DNA of 64,000 nt from contig NZ_CP134400.1 in NCBI RefSeq assembly GCF_002968285.2, positions 4,712,001 through 4,776,000 of the forward strand, given 5' to 3'. Origin of the DNA: Mycobacterium sp. ITM-2016-00318. Lineage in GTDB: Bacteria; Actinomycetota; Actinomycetes; Mycobacteriales; Mycobacteriaceae. Positions 35,563 to 45,184 of this stretch are shown in pieces. The position numbers were made by a program, and so were the translations under genes. Position 1 is the stretch's first letter, and every line of letters begins with the position of its first letter. The notes below the pieces were generated by a model. It did not search any database and had not been told where the DNA came from. It worked only from the letters and a program-made list of their open reading frames with translations.

Positions 35563-37608
35563 ATGACTACGTACTGCGAAGAGACGATCAGCCTTCGCCC
35601 CGGCCTGGCCGAAGAAACGGTCCGATTCGGCGCCATGCCACTCGCGCAGAGCGCCCGCACGGTGCGTACCCGCGTACTCGATCGCCCCGTGCACCGGCCA
35701 GACCCGCGGCACCACGCCCATCGGGCAGACCCGCGTCGACACGACCGCACCAAGGTGCTGCACGAGCCCACGAAGCGGCTGGCGCTACACGAGCACGTCA
35801 CGAAGCGGCTGGCGCTACACGAGCCCACGGAGCGGCTGGAGCACAGCGATCGGACGGCGCCGGGCACCCCGAAGCCCGCCGAACAGGCCGCCGAAGCGCA
35901 AGGTCTGTTCTCCCCGCCGAGCGACAACGAGGTCTACTCCTACTTCGGGGCGCAGATGCGATGGGTGCAGCTCCTGCTGATGGGCGCTTACGTTCTCGCG
36001 GGATGGAGTCTGCTGCATTTTGCACTCGCGTCGATCGCCATTTTGTGGCCCATGCTGATCGTGCTGGGGCTCAATGCGATTGGCACCGTACTGTCATCGC
36101 TGACCAGCTTCAACACCAGGCGGTTATCGGCGAAGACACACCGCGCGCTTGTCGAGGGCTGGGCTCCGTCGGGCCCGGCACCGAGCATCGATGTCTTTCT
36201 TCCCACCTACGGAGAGGACGTGGCGGTCCTGCGCAACACGTACACCCATGTCAAGGCGATGGAGTGGGCGGGCAGGGTCGCAGTTCACGTCCTCGACGAC
36301 GGCGATCGCAGCGAGGTCCGGGACCTGGCAGCACAGTTCGGATTCGACTACATCGTCCGCCCGAATCGTGGGCACCTGAAGAAGGCAGGCAACCTTCAGT
36401 ACGCCTTCAGCCGCACGTCGGGCGACCACATCGTGATTCTGGACGCCGATTTCTGCCCGCGTCCCGATTTCCTGCGGCACTTGGTGCCGTACATGGATGA
36501 CCCGACCGTCGGCATCGTGCAGAGCCCGCAATACTTCGACAGCGGCGAGAAAATGAACTGGATTCAGCGCACGGCCGGCTCGACTCAAGAGTTGTTCTAC
36601 CGCTGGATCCTGCCGTCGCGGGACCGGTTCAACGCTGCGATCTGCGTCGGCACCTGCGCGCTGTATCGCCGCAAGGCCCTCGAGACCACCGGCGGATTCG
36701 CGCAGATCGAGCACAGCGAAGACATTCACACCGGGCTGCATTTGATGCAGGCCGGCTTCCAGACCCGCTACGTGCCCATCGTGGTCTCCCGCGGCCTGTG
36801 CCCGGAGGACATGGCGGGCTTCCTGAACCAGCAGTACCGGTGGTGCAACGGGTCGCTGGTGAAGCTGCACAACGCGAAGCTTGACGGCTCGCGCGTGAAA
36901 ATGACCCTCCGGCAACGACTCTGCTTCTGGTCCGGCCTGTTTTACTACATCACCACCGCTGTCAACGTCGTCGCGCTCTACCTTCCGGGCATGATCATGG
37001 CCGCGTTTTTCCCGACCGAGGTCCAGCCCTCGCAGTTCGTGCCCTTCCTCGCCGGACTTTGGGTGTATCTGGTGGTGATTCCGGTGGTGTCCAAGAGCCG
37101 CTGGCGGTTTGAGGTCCTGCGCCTGCAGATGGCCTACAGCTACGCCCACCTCATCGCCATCGTGCACAAACTGCGGGGCCGCTCGGCGGGATGGGTTCCC
37201 ACCGGCGCGATGAATCGCTCCAACCCCCTGGCCCGCAGCATCAGCCGCGTTGGCGCCGTTGCGATCATCCTGTCGCTCGTGCCGTTCTGGGGTGTGGTCG
37301 CCTACGACATCCACGTATATGGGGTGCGCCAATTCTGGCTGATGGCGATGTTCGTCGGCCTCTACACCTATCTCGCCCTGCCGTTGCTCGTCGAGTTCGT
37401 CAAGGTTCTCGTGCCATCACTCGGCAAGCGCCGCAAGTCCCGGACTGACGACGCCGCAGCACCGCCAGCCCAAGACGGCCCTGCGCCGAAGCGGCGCAAT
37501 CCACATCGGATCTCCGCCTATGAGGCGGTGTGCTACACGCTAGCGCTGGGAATGGCCGCAGCCGTCGCGTCCGGGTGGTTCGATCTGATGATCCCGTGGA
37601 GCTCCTGA
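35563..37608 (+). CDS. Cellulose-synthase-like glycosyltransferase, GT2 family
   Basis: About 681 residues. Two membrane helices follow a 125-residue polar N-terminus. The GT2 core is complete: VDVFLPTYGED and HVLDDGDRSEV for UDP-sugar binding, ILDADF (DxD), IEHSEDIHTGLHL (TED-type catalytic base region) and LNQQYRWCNGS (QxxRW). Four or more C-terminal helices form the transmembrane channel as in BcsA. There is no PilZ domain, so regulation by c-di-GMP is not indicated. It should polymerise a beta-linked glycan and pass it across the membrane. The neighbouring acyltransferase and glycosidase fit a decorated exopolysaccharide. Confidence 0.9.
   Translation: MTTYCEETISLRPGLAEETVRFGAMPLAQSARTVRTRVLDRPVHRPDPRHHAHRADPRRHDRTKVLHEPTKRLALHEHVTKRLALHEPTERLEHSDRTAPGTPKPAEQAAEAQGLFSPPSDNEVYSYFGAQMRWVQLLLMGAYVLAGWSLLHFALASIAILWPMLIVLGLNAIGTVLSSLTSFNTRRLSAKTHRALVEGWAPSGPAPSIDVFLPTYGEDVAVLRNTYTHVKAMEWAGRVAVHVLDDGDRSEVRDLAAQFGFDYIVRPNRGHLKKAGNLQYAFSRTSGDHIVILDADFCPRPDFLRHLVPYMDDPTVGIVQSPQYFDSGEKMNWIQRTAGSTQELFYRWILPSRDRFNAAICVGTCALYRRKALETTGGFAQIEHSEDIHTGLHLMQAGFQTRYVPIVVSRGLCPEDMAGFLNQQYRWCNGSLVKLHNAKLDGSRVKMTLRQRLCFWSGLFYYITTAVNVVALYLPGMIMAAFFPTEVQPSQFVPFLAGLWVYLVVIPVVSKSRWRFEVLRLQMAYSYAHLIAIVHKLRGRSAGWVPTGAMNRSNPLARSISRVGAVAIILSLVPFWGVVAYDIHVYGVRQFWLMAMFVGLYTYLALPLLVEFVKVLVPSLGKRRKSRTDDAAAPPAQDGPAPKRRNPHRISAYEAVCYTLALGMAAAVASGWFDLMIPWSS
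35761..35841 (+). repeat. In-frame tandem repeat in the GT2 N-terminus
   Basis: Three units of 24-30 bases, each starting CACGAGC and containing ACGAAGCGGCTGGCGCTA or a variant. They encode HEPTKRLAL, HEHVTKRLAL and HEPTERLEH. The repeats lie in the polar cytoplasmic tail and may vary in number between strains. Confidence 0.75.
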
Positions 37609-37632
37609 GTCCGACGGTCAGGGTATCCGCTG

Positions 37633-37665
37633 AACCGAACCTGTTGTAAAACAACAGGTTCGGTT
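37633..37665. terminator. Perfect 15-bp hairpin after the GT2 gene
   Basis: AACCGAACCTGTTGT pairs exactly with ACAACAGGTTCGGTT around the loop AAA, 24 bases past the GT2 stop. It is the strongest hairpin I noticed in the window. There is no U-tract. It probably separates the GT2 transcript from the acyltransferase transcript, which has its own leader. Confidence 0.8.
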
Positions 37666-37711
37666 GGCTGTCGAGGACCCGTTGGGGACCGGGCCTTACC
37701 CCGGGGATACG

Positions 37712-37788
37712 AAATCCTTCCCTTTCAGCAGTGGGATCTGGCTTGCCGGCGATTACGCCCGACCTGGGCGAAACGCGACGATGTCCTC
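37712..37788 (+). promoter_or_regulatory. Shared 77-base leader, copy C
   Basis: The same leader as at 34882 and 35486, before the acyltransferase start at ATG 37789. It has ATCTGGCTTGCCGGCGATTAC, with GCGATTAC 40 bases before the ATG. It lies just after a strong terminator, so it must contain or follow a promoter. Confidence 0.8.
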
Positions 37789-40014
37789 ATGACGAAGTAC
37801 TGGGAAGAACCGACCGTGAGGTATCGCCCTGCGCCGAACAACGCGACGGCCGTCACCGAGAGGATGCGGCCGCTTCCGCGCATGTACCGTCCCGCCCCTG
37901 CCCCAGTACCGCCGCAACAGCGCATGGACGAACAACCGACCACCGTCGTCCCGACCCAACCGGACAAGTCGACGACTGAGATCAAGAAATCGGGAAACCA
38001 GTTCTTCAACGACGTCGAGGGCCTGCGAGGCATTGCGGTCGCGCTGGTCGTGCTGTTTCACGCCGGGGTGCCGCACATGGCCGGCGGCTTCGTGGGCGTC
38101 GACGTGTTCTTCGTCATCTCGGGGTTCCTGATCACCGGGCTGCTCCTGCGCGAGTTCGAGCGCAACGGCCGGGTGTCGTTCAGGGGCTTCTACGCGCGCC
38201 GCGCACGCCGCATCATTCCTCCGGCGGCCGTGACCATCATGGCGACAGCGATCGCCGTGTGGTTCCTGATGCCGATGCTCTCGGTCTTCCGCCAGGCACT
38301 CGATCTGCTGGCCGCAACGATGAACATCGCCAACTGGCGCTTCATTGCTGCGGGCAAGGACTACCTCGCCGGGGCGTCAGACGACAGCGTTGCCACGCAC
38401 TTCTGGTCGCTTTCCATCGAGGAACAGTTCTACTTCATCTGGCCCGTACTCTTGGTCGCGCTGGCCGTGCTGGCCAAGCGCATGCGATGGTCCACCCGCA
38501 TGGTCGTCGGCTGGGGAATCGCCGTGATCATCGCCGCCTCCATGCTGGCGTCGCTGCATTACACGGCCAGCGACCCCACCCTGTCCTACATGGCTACCCA
38601 CACGCGCGCATGGCAATTCGGCGTCGGCGGAATCATCTCAGTCGTCGGCCCGCTGCTGACCGGCTTGATCACAAAATTGTGGGTACGAGTTGCGATGTGG
38701 GTGCTCGGTTGGGCCGGACTGGCGGCAGTGCTGTTATCGACGGTGGCCTACGACCACACCACGCCCTATCCGGGCGTCGCCGCGCTAGTGCCGACGGTCG
38801 GAGCCGCCGCGATCATTGTGGCCGGACAGGTGGCGTCCTCCAGCCGGCCGGCGATCGGATGGTTCCTCTCGGCGCGCCCCTTGCGGTGGCTCGGCAAGGT
38901 CTCCTACGGCTGGTATCTGTGGCACTGGCCCGCCCTGGTGCTGTTCAAGAGCTACACCCACAACAACAGCTGGCCGACGTTGGCGGGCGTGACCATGGTG
39001 GCGCTGGTGCTGGCATGGGCCTCCACCGCACTTCTGGAACGCCCGATCATGTCGTCGGGCGAACTGAAGCGAAACCTGCAGGCGTCGCTGTCGGTCGGTT
39101 TCACCGGCACCATCGCGGCAGCCGCGGTGACGATGACCCTCGGTGTCCTGGCGGTCAACCTCGCCAGCGGCGCGGCTTCATCCAATGCGTCGGTGAGCTT
39201 CGAATCGGTCTTCGGCGCCGACACCGGCGCGAAATCGGGACCTGTCACACCCAACCCGTTCAAGGCGTTCGACGATCGGCCCGAACGCGACGAGTGCCTG
39301 GTTCCGCTGGGCGAGCGCGCACAACCGAGCACCTGCGTGGATGGCCCAGCCGACGGTGTGCCTGCGGTGCTGTTCGGCGACAGCCATGCACAGCAGTGGC
39401 TGCCGGTGGTTCAGGTCATTGCCAAGGAAAACAATTGGCGGCTCAACCAATTCACCAAGGCGGCATGCCCGGTAGCCGCGCTGCAGCCCAGGGACGGCCG
39501 CACCGACCCGTTCACGAAGTCAGACTGCCTCGGCTGGCGCGATGACAGCATCAAGGCGATCATCGCGCTGAAACCCAAGTACATCGTGATCAGCTCACTG
39601 TCCACGTATGTGCCCGACTACCAGGAGTTCAAGACCGCCTGGGATCAGACGTTGAACCAATTGCGGTCCACGGGCGCGAAGTTGATCTACTTGCGGGACA
39701 CGCCGTACCCGAACAAGAACATGCCTGAATGCATCTCGGGCGCCACCGACAACTGGTCCGCGTGCGACTTCGAGCTGAACAACACCCCGCGAACGGAACC
39801 CATTGTCACCGACCAGGTTCGAGGCCAGAACCTCGACATCCCGGTGCTCGACCTCAACGCATACCTGTGCGAGAGCAACAAATGCCGCGCGGTTCGCAAC
39901 GGCACATTGCTCTACCGCGACGACTCCCACCTGACAGCAACCGCCGTCAAGGCACTGCTGCCCGCGGTCCAAGCGCAGATCCGTGATAAGGGAATCGACC
40001 TCAGCGGTCGCTGA
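37789..40014 (+). CDS. Acyltransferase-3 / SGNH polysaccharide O-acyltransferase
   Basis: 741 residues. The first 70 are polar and begin with the shared motif MTKYWEEP. Residues about 75-430 are the OafA-type acyltransferase-3 domain with some ten membrane helices; it begins DVEGLRGIAVALVVLFHAG, which carries the conserved RxxA and catalytic His, and includes FFVISGFLITGLLL. Residues about 510-740 are an SGNH esterase domain with AVLFGDSHAQQW (catalytic Ser) and YRDDSHLTATAV (Asp/His). Proteins of this type move acetyl or similar groups across the membrane onto glycans. It probably decorates the glycan made by the GT2 protein. Confidence 0.92.
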   Translation: MTKYWEEPTVRYRPAPNNATAVTERMRPLPRMYRPAPAPVPPQQRMDEQPTTVVPTQPDKSTTEIKKSGNQFFNDVEGLRGIAVALVVLFHAGVPHMAGGFVGVDVFFVISGFLITGLLLREFERNGRVSFRGFYARRARRIIPPAAVTIMATAIAVWFLMPMLSVFRQALDLLAATMNIANWRFIAAGKDYLAGASDDSVATHFWSLSIEEQFYFIWPVLLVALAVLAKRMRWSTRMVVGWGIAVIIAASMLASLHYTASDPTLSYMATHTRAWQFGVGGIISVVGPLLTGLITKLWVRVAMWVLGWAGLAAVLLSTVAYDHTTPYPGVAALVPTVGAAAIIVAGQVASSSRPAIGWFLSARPLRWLGKVSYGWYLWHWPALVLFKSYTHNNSWPTLAGVTMVALVLAWASTALLERPIMSSGELKRNLQASLSVGFTGTIAAAAVTMTLGVLAVNLASGAASSNASVSFESVFGADTGAKSGPVTPNPFKAFDDRPERDECLVPLGERAQPSTCVDGPADGVPAVLFGDSHAQQWLPVVQVIAKENNWRLNQFTKAACPVAALQPRDGRTDPFTKSDCLGWRDDSIKAIIALKPKYIVISSLSTYVPDYQEFKTAWDQTLNQLRSTGAKLIYLRDTPYPNKNMPECISGATDNWSACDFELNNTPRTEPIVTDQVRGQNLDIPVLDLNAYLCESNKCRAVRNGTLLYRDDSHLTATAVKALLPAVQAQIRDKGIDLSGR

Positions 40015-40087
40015 CTTCGGCGGGGTAAGCGCTCAGCCGTCCCGTAGGGTGTCTCTGCCGGAAAAACTTTGACGGTCGGAGGCGTCG

Positions 40088-41080
40088 TTGCCCAGCGAAC
40101 AGGCGGCGAAGGTGTCGCGGCGCGGCCTGCTCGCATCGATCCCCCTGGCGGCACTCACCATGATGGGCGCGGGCGGATGCCAAGAATCCGAACCGAGCCA
40201 GCCAAGCCAACCTCGGCCGTCACGCCAGTTCGGGCTGGCGGCAACCGACCTTGACGACGGGTCGGTGCAGCGGTCCCAGGCCGCCGCGCAGCAATTGGGC
40301 AAGCACTTGGACACCCTGACCGTCTATGAGGCGTTCGTCTGGGAGAGGTCGCTGCCCACCCAGTTTCTGGACGCCGCCGCCGCCGCAGGCTGCATTCCGG
40401 AATTGACGTGGGAACCGTGGGATCCCCGCGCGGGCAAGCACCAGGCGGCCTATACGGCGGGACAGATCGCAGGTGGTCGATACGACACTTACGTGCAGGA
40501 CTGGGCCGAGCAGGCGGCCGCCTACGACAAGCCGTTCCGGCTTCGGTTCGCCCACGAGATGAACGGAGACTGGTACCCCTGGGCGGTGGGATCACCGGGC
40601 GGATCGCCGCAGGACTACGTCGCGGCGTACCGCAGAGTCCGCGGCATATTCGACGACGCGGGCGCCGAGCACGTGGAGTGGGTGTGGTGCCCGAACGTCA
40701 TCGTCAACGGCAATGCCGAGGCGATCTCATCGTGCTTTCCCGGCGTCGACTTCGTCGACATCGTCGGCGTCGACGGCTACAACTTCGGCGATCGGCCGGG
40801 CCACCAATGGACCGAGCCCGCTGAGCTTTTCGGCTCTACCTTGACCCTTGTCGCCCAACTCGGCCAGGGCAAACCGGTGTGGATCAACGAGGTCGGCTGC
40901 GGCGACCAAGGCGGCGACAAGGCCCGCTGGATCTCTGATTTCATCAGCTGGCTTGCCGGCACCGACCTCCACGGGCTGATCTGGTTCGAGGTCGACGGCA
41001 ACCCCGATGCGCCCGACTGGCGGCTGACGAGTTCGGCCGCAACCACCGCTGCCGCAAAGGCCGCACTGGCATCCTGGTAG
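40088..41080 (+). CDS. Tat-exported GH26-like glycoside hydrolase lipoprotein
   Basis: 330 residues from TTG 40088, which is preceded by GGAGG six bases upstream and so is well supported despite the weak codon. The signal has SRRGLLASIPLAAL and ends with GAGGC, combining a twin-arginine motif and a lipobox. The GH26 acid/base Glu is in FRLRFAHEMNGDWYPW and the nucleophile Glu in KPVWINEVGCG. Members cleave beta-mannan or beta-1,3/1,4 glucans. It may trim or release the polysaccharide made by the GT2 protein. It begins 74 bases after the acyltransferase. Confidence 0.85.
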   Translation: MPSEQAAKVSRRGLLASIPLAALTMMGAGGCQESEPSQPSQPRPSRQFGLAATDLDDGSVQRSQAAAQQLGKHLDTLTVYEAFVWERSLPTQFLDAAAAAGCIPELTWEPWDPRAGKHQAAYTAGQIAGGRYDTYVQDWAEQAAAYDKPFRLRFAHEMNGDWYPWAVGSPGGSPQDYVAAYRRVRGIFDDAGAEHVEWVWCPNVIVNGNAEAISSCFPGVDFVDIVGVDGYNFGDRPGHQWTEPAELFGSTLTLVAQLGQGKPVWINEVGCGDQGGDKARWISDFISWLAGTDLHGLIWFEVDGNPDAPDWRLTSSAATTAAAKAALASW

Positions 41081-41144
41081 CGCGGGCCGCCGACGGCAAT
41101 CGCACCAGCGAAAACCGCAGTGCTGCCGGCTAATTCGCCATATA

Positions 41145-42383
41145 TCAACAGTTGCCGACAGCAGGGACGCCAGCGAAGCGGTCTGCGATCCATTGGCCCA
41201 ACAGCGCGCCCGGATCCAGTTTGTGGCCCTGCCCTTCCATGCGGACCCGCAGAATGGTGTCGCCGCGGGCGCAGGCCCGGCCCATCGCGACCTCGGTCCA
41301 TTCCGGGGGAACGGTCTGGTCGGATCCGCCATAGATCGCCAGCAGTGGAATTTTGGTTGGCTGCTGGGGCAGCGCATATGAGGTGAGCCGCTCCCGCAAC
41401 CGGTCGGCCGCTGCCTGCGACGACGGCTTGGCGTCCGAGCCGGTGAACTTGCCGGCCAGGGCCTCCTTGCCTTGGGAAGCCGGCGGTCGGCAGGCGAGCA
41501 ATGTCGACTTTTCGTCGCTGAGCACGCCGTGCAGGTAGTCCTTCGGATCGATCGTCTTGTCGACCGATGCCAGACCCTCGATCACATTCGGGTACAGGAA
41601 CATCTGGTCATTGGTCAACGTCGAGGTTTCGGCACGCTGCACCAGCCCGGACATGTCCGCCGTGGGAACCAGCGCCGCGGCGCCGAGCAGATCGGTGCCC
41701 TGCCCGTAAGCCTCGAAATATTCGGCGGCCGCCCAGGAGGTCTCGCCGCCCTGCGACGATCCCAATGCCACCCAGCGCGACGACAGCTGCGGCACCACCG
41801 TGCGGGCGGCTCGCACCCCGTCGATGAGGTTGAACGCGGCCGACTTTGGCTCCAGGTACGCATGAGATGTCGCCGCATCCTCGCTTGACGCGGCGGACTC
41901 GCCCAGACCCGCATAGTCGGTGTATGCCACCGCGTAGCCGAGGTTGACCTGGATCGCCACCGCAGTGGTGTCGCCGAGCAGGCGGGAATCCGCGGTTGGC
42001 CCGCAGTCGGGGGTGACCCCAACGGTTCCATGGGCGTAGCCGATGACAGGCCATCCTCCGGGCGGCGGCTCGCCGGGTGGGGTGAACACCGCGCCGGACA
42101 CCACGGTGGGCGAACCAGTGATACCGGATATCGAGCGGTAAACCATCGTGTGTGCCGTTGAGCCGGCAGGTAGCGCGCTCAAATCGAACGTCGTCTGGGC
42201 CGATGAGCTCACCACGGTGCCACGAGCAGCCAAATCACCGGCGGCGATGGTTGGCGTCTGCCGCGTGTAGTTCAGTTCCTCGGGCCCCGTGCTGGAAGGG
42301 GTGGCGGGTTGCGACGCGCCGCACGCGGCAACCACGGCACATGCGAGCACGCTGCCGAGCCGCTGCACGAACCTCAAGACCAT
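41145..42383 (-). CDS. Secreted lipase-family lipoprotein
   Basis: 412 residues from ATG 42383, preceded by GAGGGG. The N-terminus is a lipoprotein signal (VLACAVVAAC with the lipidated Cys). The alpha/beta-hydrolase core fits the secretory lipase (LIP) family: nucleophile in ALGSSQGGETSW, acid in AIYGGSDQTVP, and His in EGQGHKLDPG. It should hydrolyse acyl esters outside the membrane, perhaps host or environmental lipids. It converges on the GH26-like gene and is divergent from the decayed ABC fragment. Confidence 0.87.
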   Translation of the reverse strand: MVLRFVQRLGSVLACAVVAACGASQPATPSSTGPEELNYTRQTPTIAAGDLAARGTVVSSSAQTTFDLSALPAGSTAHTMVYRSISGITGSPTVVSGAVFTPPGEPPPGGWPVIGYAHGTVGVTPDCGPTADSRLLGDTTAVAIQVNLGYAVAYTDYAGLGESAASSEDAATSHAYLEPKSAAFNLIDGVRAARTVVPQLSSRWVALGSSQGGETSWAAAEYFEAYGQGTDLLGAAALVPTADMSGLVQRAETSTLTNDQMFLYPNVIEGLASVDKTIDPKDYLHGVLSDEKSTLLACRPPASQGKEALAGKFTGSDAKPSSQAAADRLRERLTSYALPQQPTKIPLLAIYGGSDQTVPPEWTEVAMGRACARGDTILRVRMEGQGHKLDPGALLGQWIADRFAGVPAVGNC

Positions 42384-42511
42384 GTGTGACCCCTCATCCT
42401 TGAGCACGAGGATGGCATAGGCGGCAGCCTTCAGAGGCTTTTCACGCGCTTGCATCTGCACGGGTCGGCCGGTGTTCGCCCTTGGTAGCCGCACCGCGAC
42501 CGGTCGGCATT

Positions 42512-42530
42512 GCAGTAGCGGCGCTACTGC
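42512..42530. promoter_or_regulatory. GCAGTAG palindrome, copy A (before decayed ABC gene)
   Basis: GCAGTAG-CGGCG-CTACTGC, 19 bases with a 5-base spacer. It lies 36 bases before ATG 42566. The following bases (GCGCC, then GTGACGATC) also match the intact copy at 45951, so this is a duplicated promoter and not a chance site. Confidence 0.75.
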
Positions 42531-42565
42531 GCCGGTCGGGCCTCCGGCGAGTGACGATCACCAGC

Positions 42566-42885
42566 ATGACACCGGTGCTGCGGTTCCGGGGGTCAGTAGG
42601 ACGTACCGCAGGGGCGACGAACAGCTACCCGCGCTCGTCGACTTCGGTTTCACCCTTGACGCGGGTGATTTCGTCGTCGTCACCGGCCCCTCCGGGGCAG
42701 GTAAGTCGACCATGCTGCATGCGGACGCTCCGTTCCCCAACCCCTACGAGCGCATCGACTCGATGTTCGAGGATCTCGTGCGCGCGGTCGAACTGCCCGA
42801 TCCGACAGCCCAAGCGAAAGCTCGGCGCCGACGGGATTCCACGCGGGCCGTTTCGAACATGCGCGAGGCAGGCAATACTGCCTGA
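42566..42885 (+). pseudogene. Decayed 5' fragment of a MacB-like ABC ATPase
   Basis: The start MTPVLRF is in one frame. The homologous part TYRRGDEQLPALVDFGFTLD and DFVVVTGPSGAGKSTMLHA is in another, so a frameshift lies near 42585-42592. The Walker A motif is complete. After MLHA the match ends and an unrelated 54-residue tail follows (DAPFPNPYERIDSMFEDLV and onwards). Signature motif, Walker B and the permease are missing. The intact relative is the ABC gene at 46003, whose promoter palindrome this fragment also shares. Confidence 0.8.
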
Positions 42886-42921
42886 CACACGATCGACGGC
42901 ACAGCCTCGCGAAGGGAAGAC

Positions 42922-45162
42922 ATGTCTCAGGCGGCGGAGTCAGGGCCCGAGGACCAGGCCAACGAGCCGGCTGAGCTCACGTTCGACGAACACCTGCACC
43001 CCGCGCGACCCGGCGCGCTGCGGTTTCGTCCGCGGGTCCGCACGCCGTTCACGCGCCGCTCCTTGAGCCAGGACGGAACTCCGACGGGCGACAACCCCGC
43101 CTACGTCTCATGGCTGCTGAGCCAGTCGATGCTCGCGGACGCGAACGAGATCAGCCAGCAGTTCTCCGGCCAGGGGTCGATGTGGCAGAACCCCTACGCC
43201 ACGCCGAGCCCGCGCGGCGCGGTGGAGACCGCCTCGGTGTGGTTCACCGCGTATCCGCTGTCGTTGATCACCCGCGCAGATGAGTCGTTCCTGAAAGCGA
43301 TGGCCGACGAAGACATGTGGAAGGCGTTCGCCGAAATCGGCATCGAGGCCATCCACACCGGACCCGTGAAGCGGGCGGGCGGGCTTTCCGGTTGGGAGCA
43401 GACACCGAGTGTCGACGGCCACTTCGATCGCATAAGCACACAGATCGACCCGGCGTTCGGGACCGAGGAGGAGTTCCGCAGCATGTGCGGCACCGCCGGT
43501 TGGTACGGCGGGACGATCATCGACGACATCGTGCCCGGACACACCGGCAAGGGTGCGGACTTCCGCCTCGCCGAGCTGAAGTACGCCGACTACCCCGGCA
43601 TCTATCACATGATCGAGATCGATCCCCGCGACTGGGAACACCTGCCCGACGTGTCGCCTGGCGAGGATTCGGTGAACATCGACGCGGCGACCGAGGAGTG
43701 GCTCGACAAGGCCGGCTACATCATCGGCAAGCTGCAGCGCGTGATTTTCTACGCCGAAGGGGTCAAGGAGACCAACTGGAGTGTCACAAGGCCGGTCGTC
43801 GGCGTCGACGGGGTCGAACGCCGCTGGGTGTACCTGCACTACTTCAAGGACGGGCAACCGTCCATCAACTGGCTGGACCCGTCCTTCGCGGGCATGCGCC
43901 TCGTCATCGGCGACGCCCTGCACTCGCTGACCGACCTGGGCACCGGTGGACTTCGCTTGGACGCCAACGGTTTCCTCGGGGCGGAGAAGACAGCCGCAGA
44001 GGACAGTGCCGCGTGGTCGGAGGGCCATCCCTTGTCTGAGGCGGCCAACCATCTGATCGCCAGCATGGTGCGGAAAGTCGGCGGCTTCACCTTCCAGGAG
44101 CTCAATCTCACCATCGACGACATCCGCGAGATCGGCGAGGCCGGCGCGGACCTCTCCTACGACTTCATCAACCGCCCGGCGTACCACCATGCCCTGGCGA
44201 CCGCGGATACCGAATTCCTGCGCCTGACGCTGCGCACCACACTCGAGCTCGGTGTCGACCCGGCCTCGCTGGTGCACGCACTGCAGAACCATGATGAGCT
44301 GACCTACGAGCTCGTGCACTGGTCCGCGGGCCATCGCGACGACGTCTACACCTACAAAGGCGAGGAACTCACCGGCGACGCCCTCGGTGACGTCATCCGC
44401 TCCGACCTGACGGAGCAGTTGACCGGTGAGAATGCCCCCTACAACCTCGTTTTCACGACGAACGGGATTGCGTGTACGACGGCGACGGTGATCGCCGCGA
44501 CGCTCGGTGTCACCGATCTCGACGAGATCGGCGATGTCGACAGGATCCGGAGGGCTCACCTTCTCCTGGTGATGTTCAATGCGTTGCAACCGGGCGTCTT
44601 CGCATTGTCGGGCTGGGATCTGTGCGGGATGCTCACCCTGGATCCCTCAGATGTCGACGCACTGCTCCGAGGTGGCGACACCCGATGGATACACCGCGCC
44701 GCGCACGACCTCATGGGCGTGAACCCCTCAGCAACACAATCGTTGGCCGGAATGCCAAGGGGCCGAAGTCTCTACGGCTCCATTCCCGGACAGCTCTCCG
44801 ATGACACGAGCTTTCTGCGTCAGCTCGGGGCGATTCTGAAGGTGCGCTCGCACTACGGGATCGCCACCAGCCGCCAGATCGACATTCCCGAGGTCTCGCA
44901 TCGCGGGATGCTCGTGCTCGTCCATGAGTTGGCGGGCGAGGGCCGCTATCAGCTCACTGTGCTGAACTTCGCCGACGACGACGTCGCCGGAACAGTGCGC
45001 AGCAAGAAGCTTCCGCCGGGAAGCAGGGTCTCAGACATGTTCACCGGCAGGGAGTTCACGCATGTCGACGATCTGCACAGCTTTTCGGTTGAGATGCCCG
45101 CACACCACGGCATGTCGCTGTTGGTCGAAGCCAGTACGGAAGAAGACTCCGACGACGCCTGA
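42922..45162 (+). CDS. GH13-family alpha-glucan enzyme (trehalose-synthase-like)
   Basis: 746 residues. The GH13 catalytic set is visible: nucleophile Asp in [10 protein letters not shown], acid/base Glu in [11 protein letters not shown], and the transition-state Asp in [10 protein letters not shown]. The N-terminal 45 residues are polar. The protein is longer than TreS, and the opening blocks differ ([27 protein letters not shown]), so the exact reaction is open: maltose/trehalose interconversion or another transglucosylation. There is no signal peptide. GAAGGGAAG before the ATG is a good ribosome site. It is flanked by the two copies of the ABC promoter, one dead and one alive. Confidence 0.85.
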   Translation: MSQAAESGPEDQANEPAELTFDEHLHPARPGALRFRPRVRTPFTRRSLSQDGTPTGDNPAYVSWLLSQSMLADANEISQQFSGQGSMWQNPYATPSPRGAVETASVWFTAYPLSLITRADESFLKAMADEDMWKAFAEIGIEAIHTGPVKRAGGLSGWEQTPSVDGHFDRISTQIDPAFGTEEEFRSMCGTAGWYGGTIIDDIVPGHTGKGADFRLAELKYADYPGIYHMIEIDPRDWEHLPDVSPGEDSVNIDAATEEWLDKAGYIIGKLQRVIFYAEGVKETNWSVTRPVVGVDGVERRWVYLHYFKDGQPSINWLDPSFAGMRLVIGDALHSLTDLGTGGLRLDANGFLGAEKTAAEDSAAWSEGHPLSEAANHLIASMVRKVGGFTFQELNLTIDDIREIGEAGADLSYDFINRPAYHHALATADTEFLRLTLRTTLELGVDPASLVHALQNHDELTYELVHWSAGHRDDVYTYKGEELTGDALGDVIRSDLTEQLTGENAPYNLVFTTNGIACTTATVIAATLGVTDLDEIGDVDRIRRAHLLLVMFNALQPGVFALSGWDLCGMLTLDPSDVDALLRGGDTRWIHRAAHDLMGVNPSATQSLAGMPRGRSLYGSIPGQLSDDTSFLRQLGAILKVRSHYGIATSRQIDIPEVSHRGMLVLVHELAGEGRYQLTVLNFADDDVAGTVRSKKLPPGSRVSDMFTGREFTHVDDLHSFSVEMPAHHGMSLLVEASTEEDSDDA

Positions 45163-45184
45163 CGGGGGCGTTTACCGCCGCTCG

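Noticed and set aside
42472..42885. A small intact ABC-like gene starting at 42472
   Set aside because: The part before the Walker A region is not homologous in that frame; alignment to the 46003 gene shows a frameshift and truncation.
43108..44589. Long minus-strand open frame opposite the GH13 gene
   Set aside because: It mirrors a gene with clear catalytic motifs and has low-complexity composition typical of high-GC antisense frames. The same applies to 4679-6112, 27557-28525, 29630-30802, 36124-37332 and 49037-50377.
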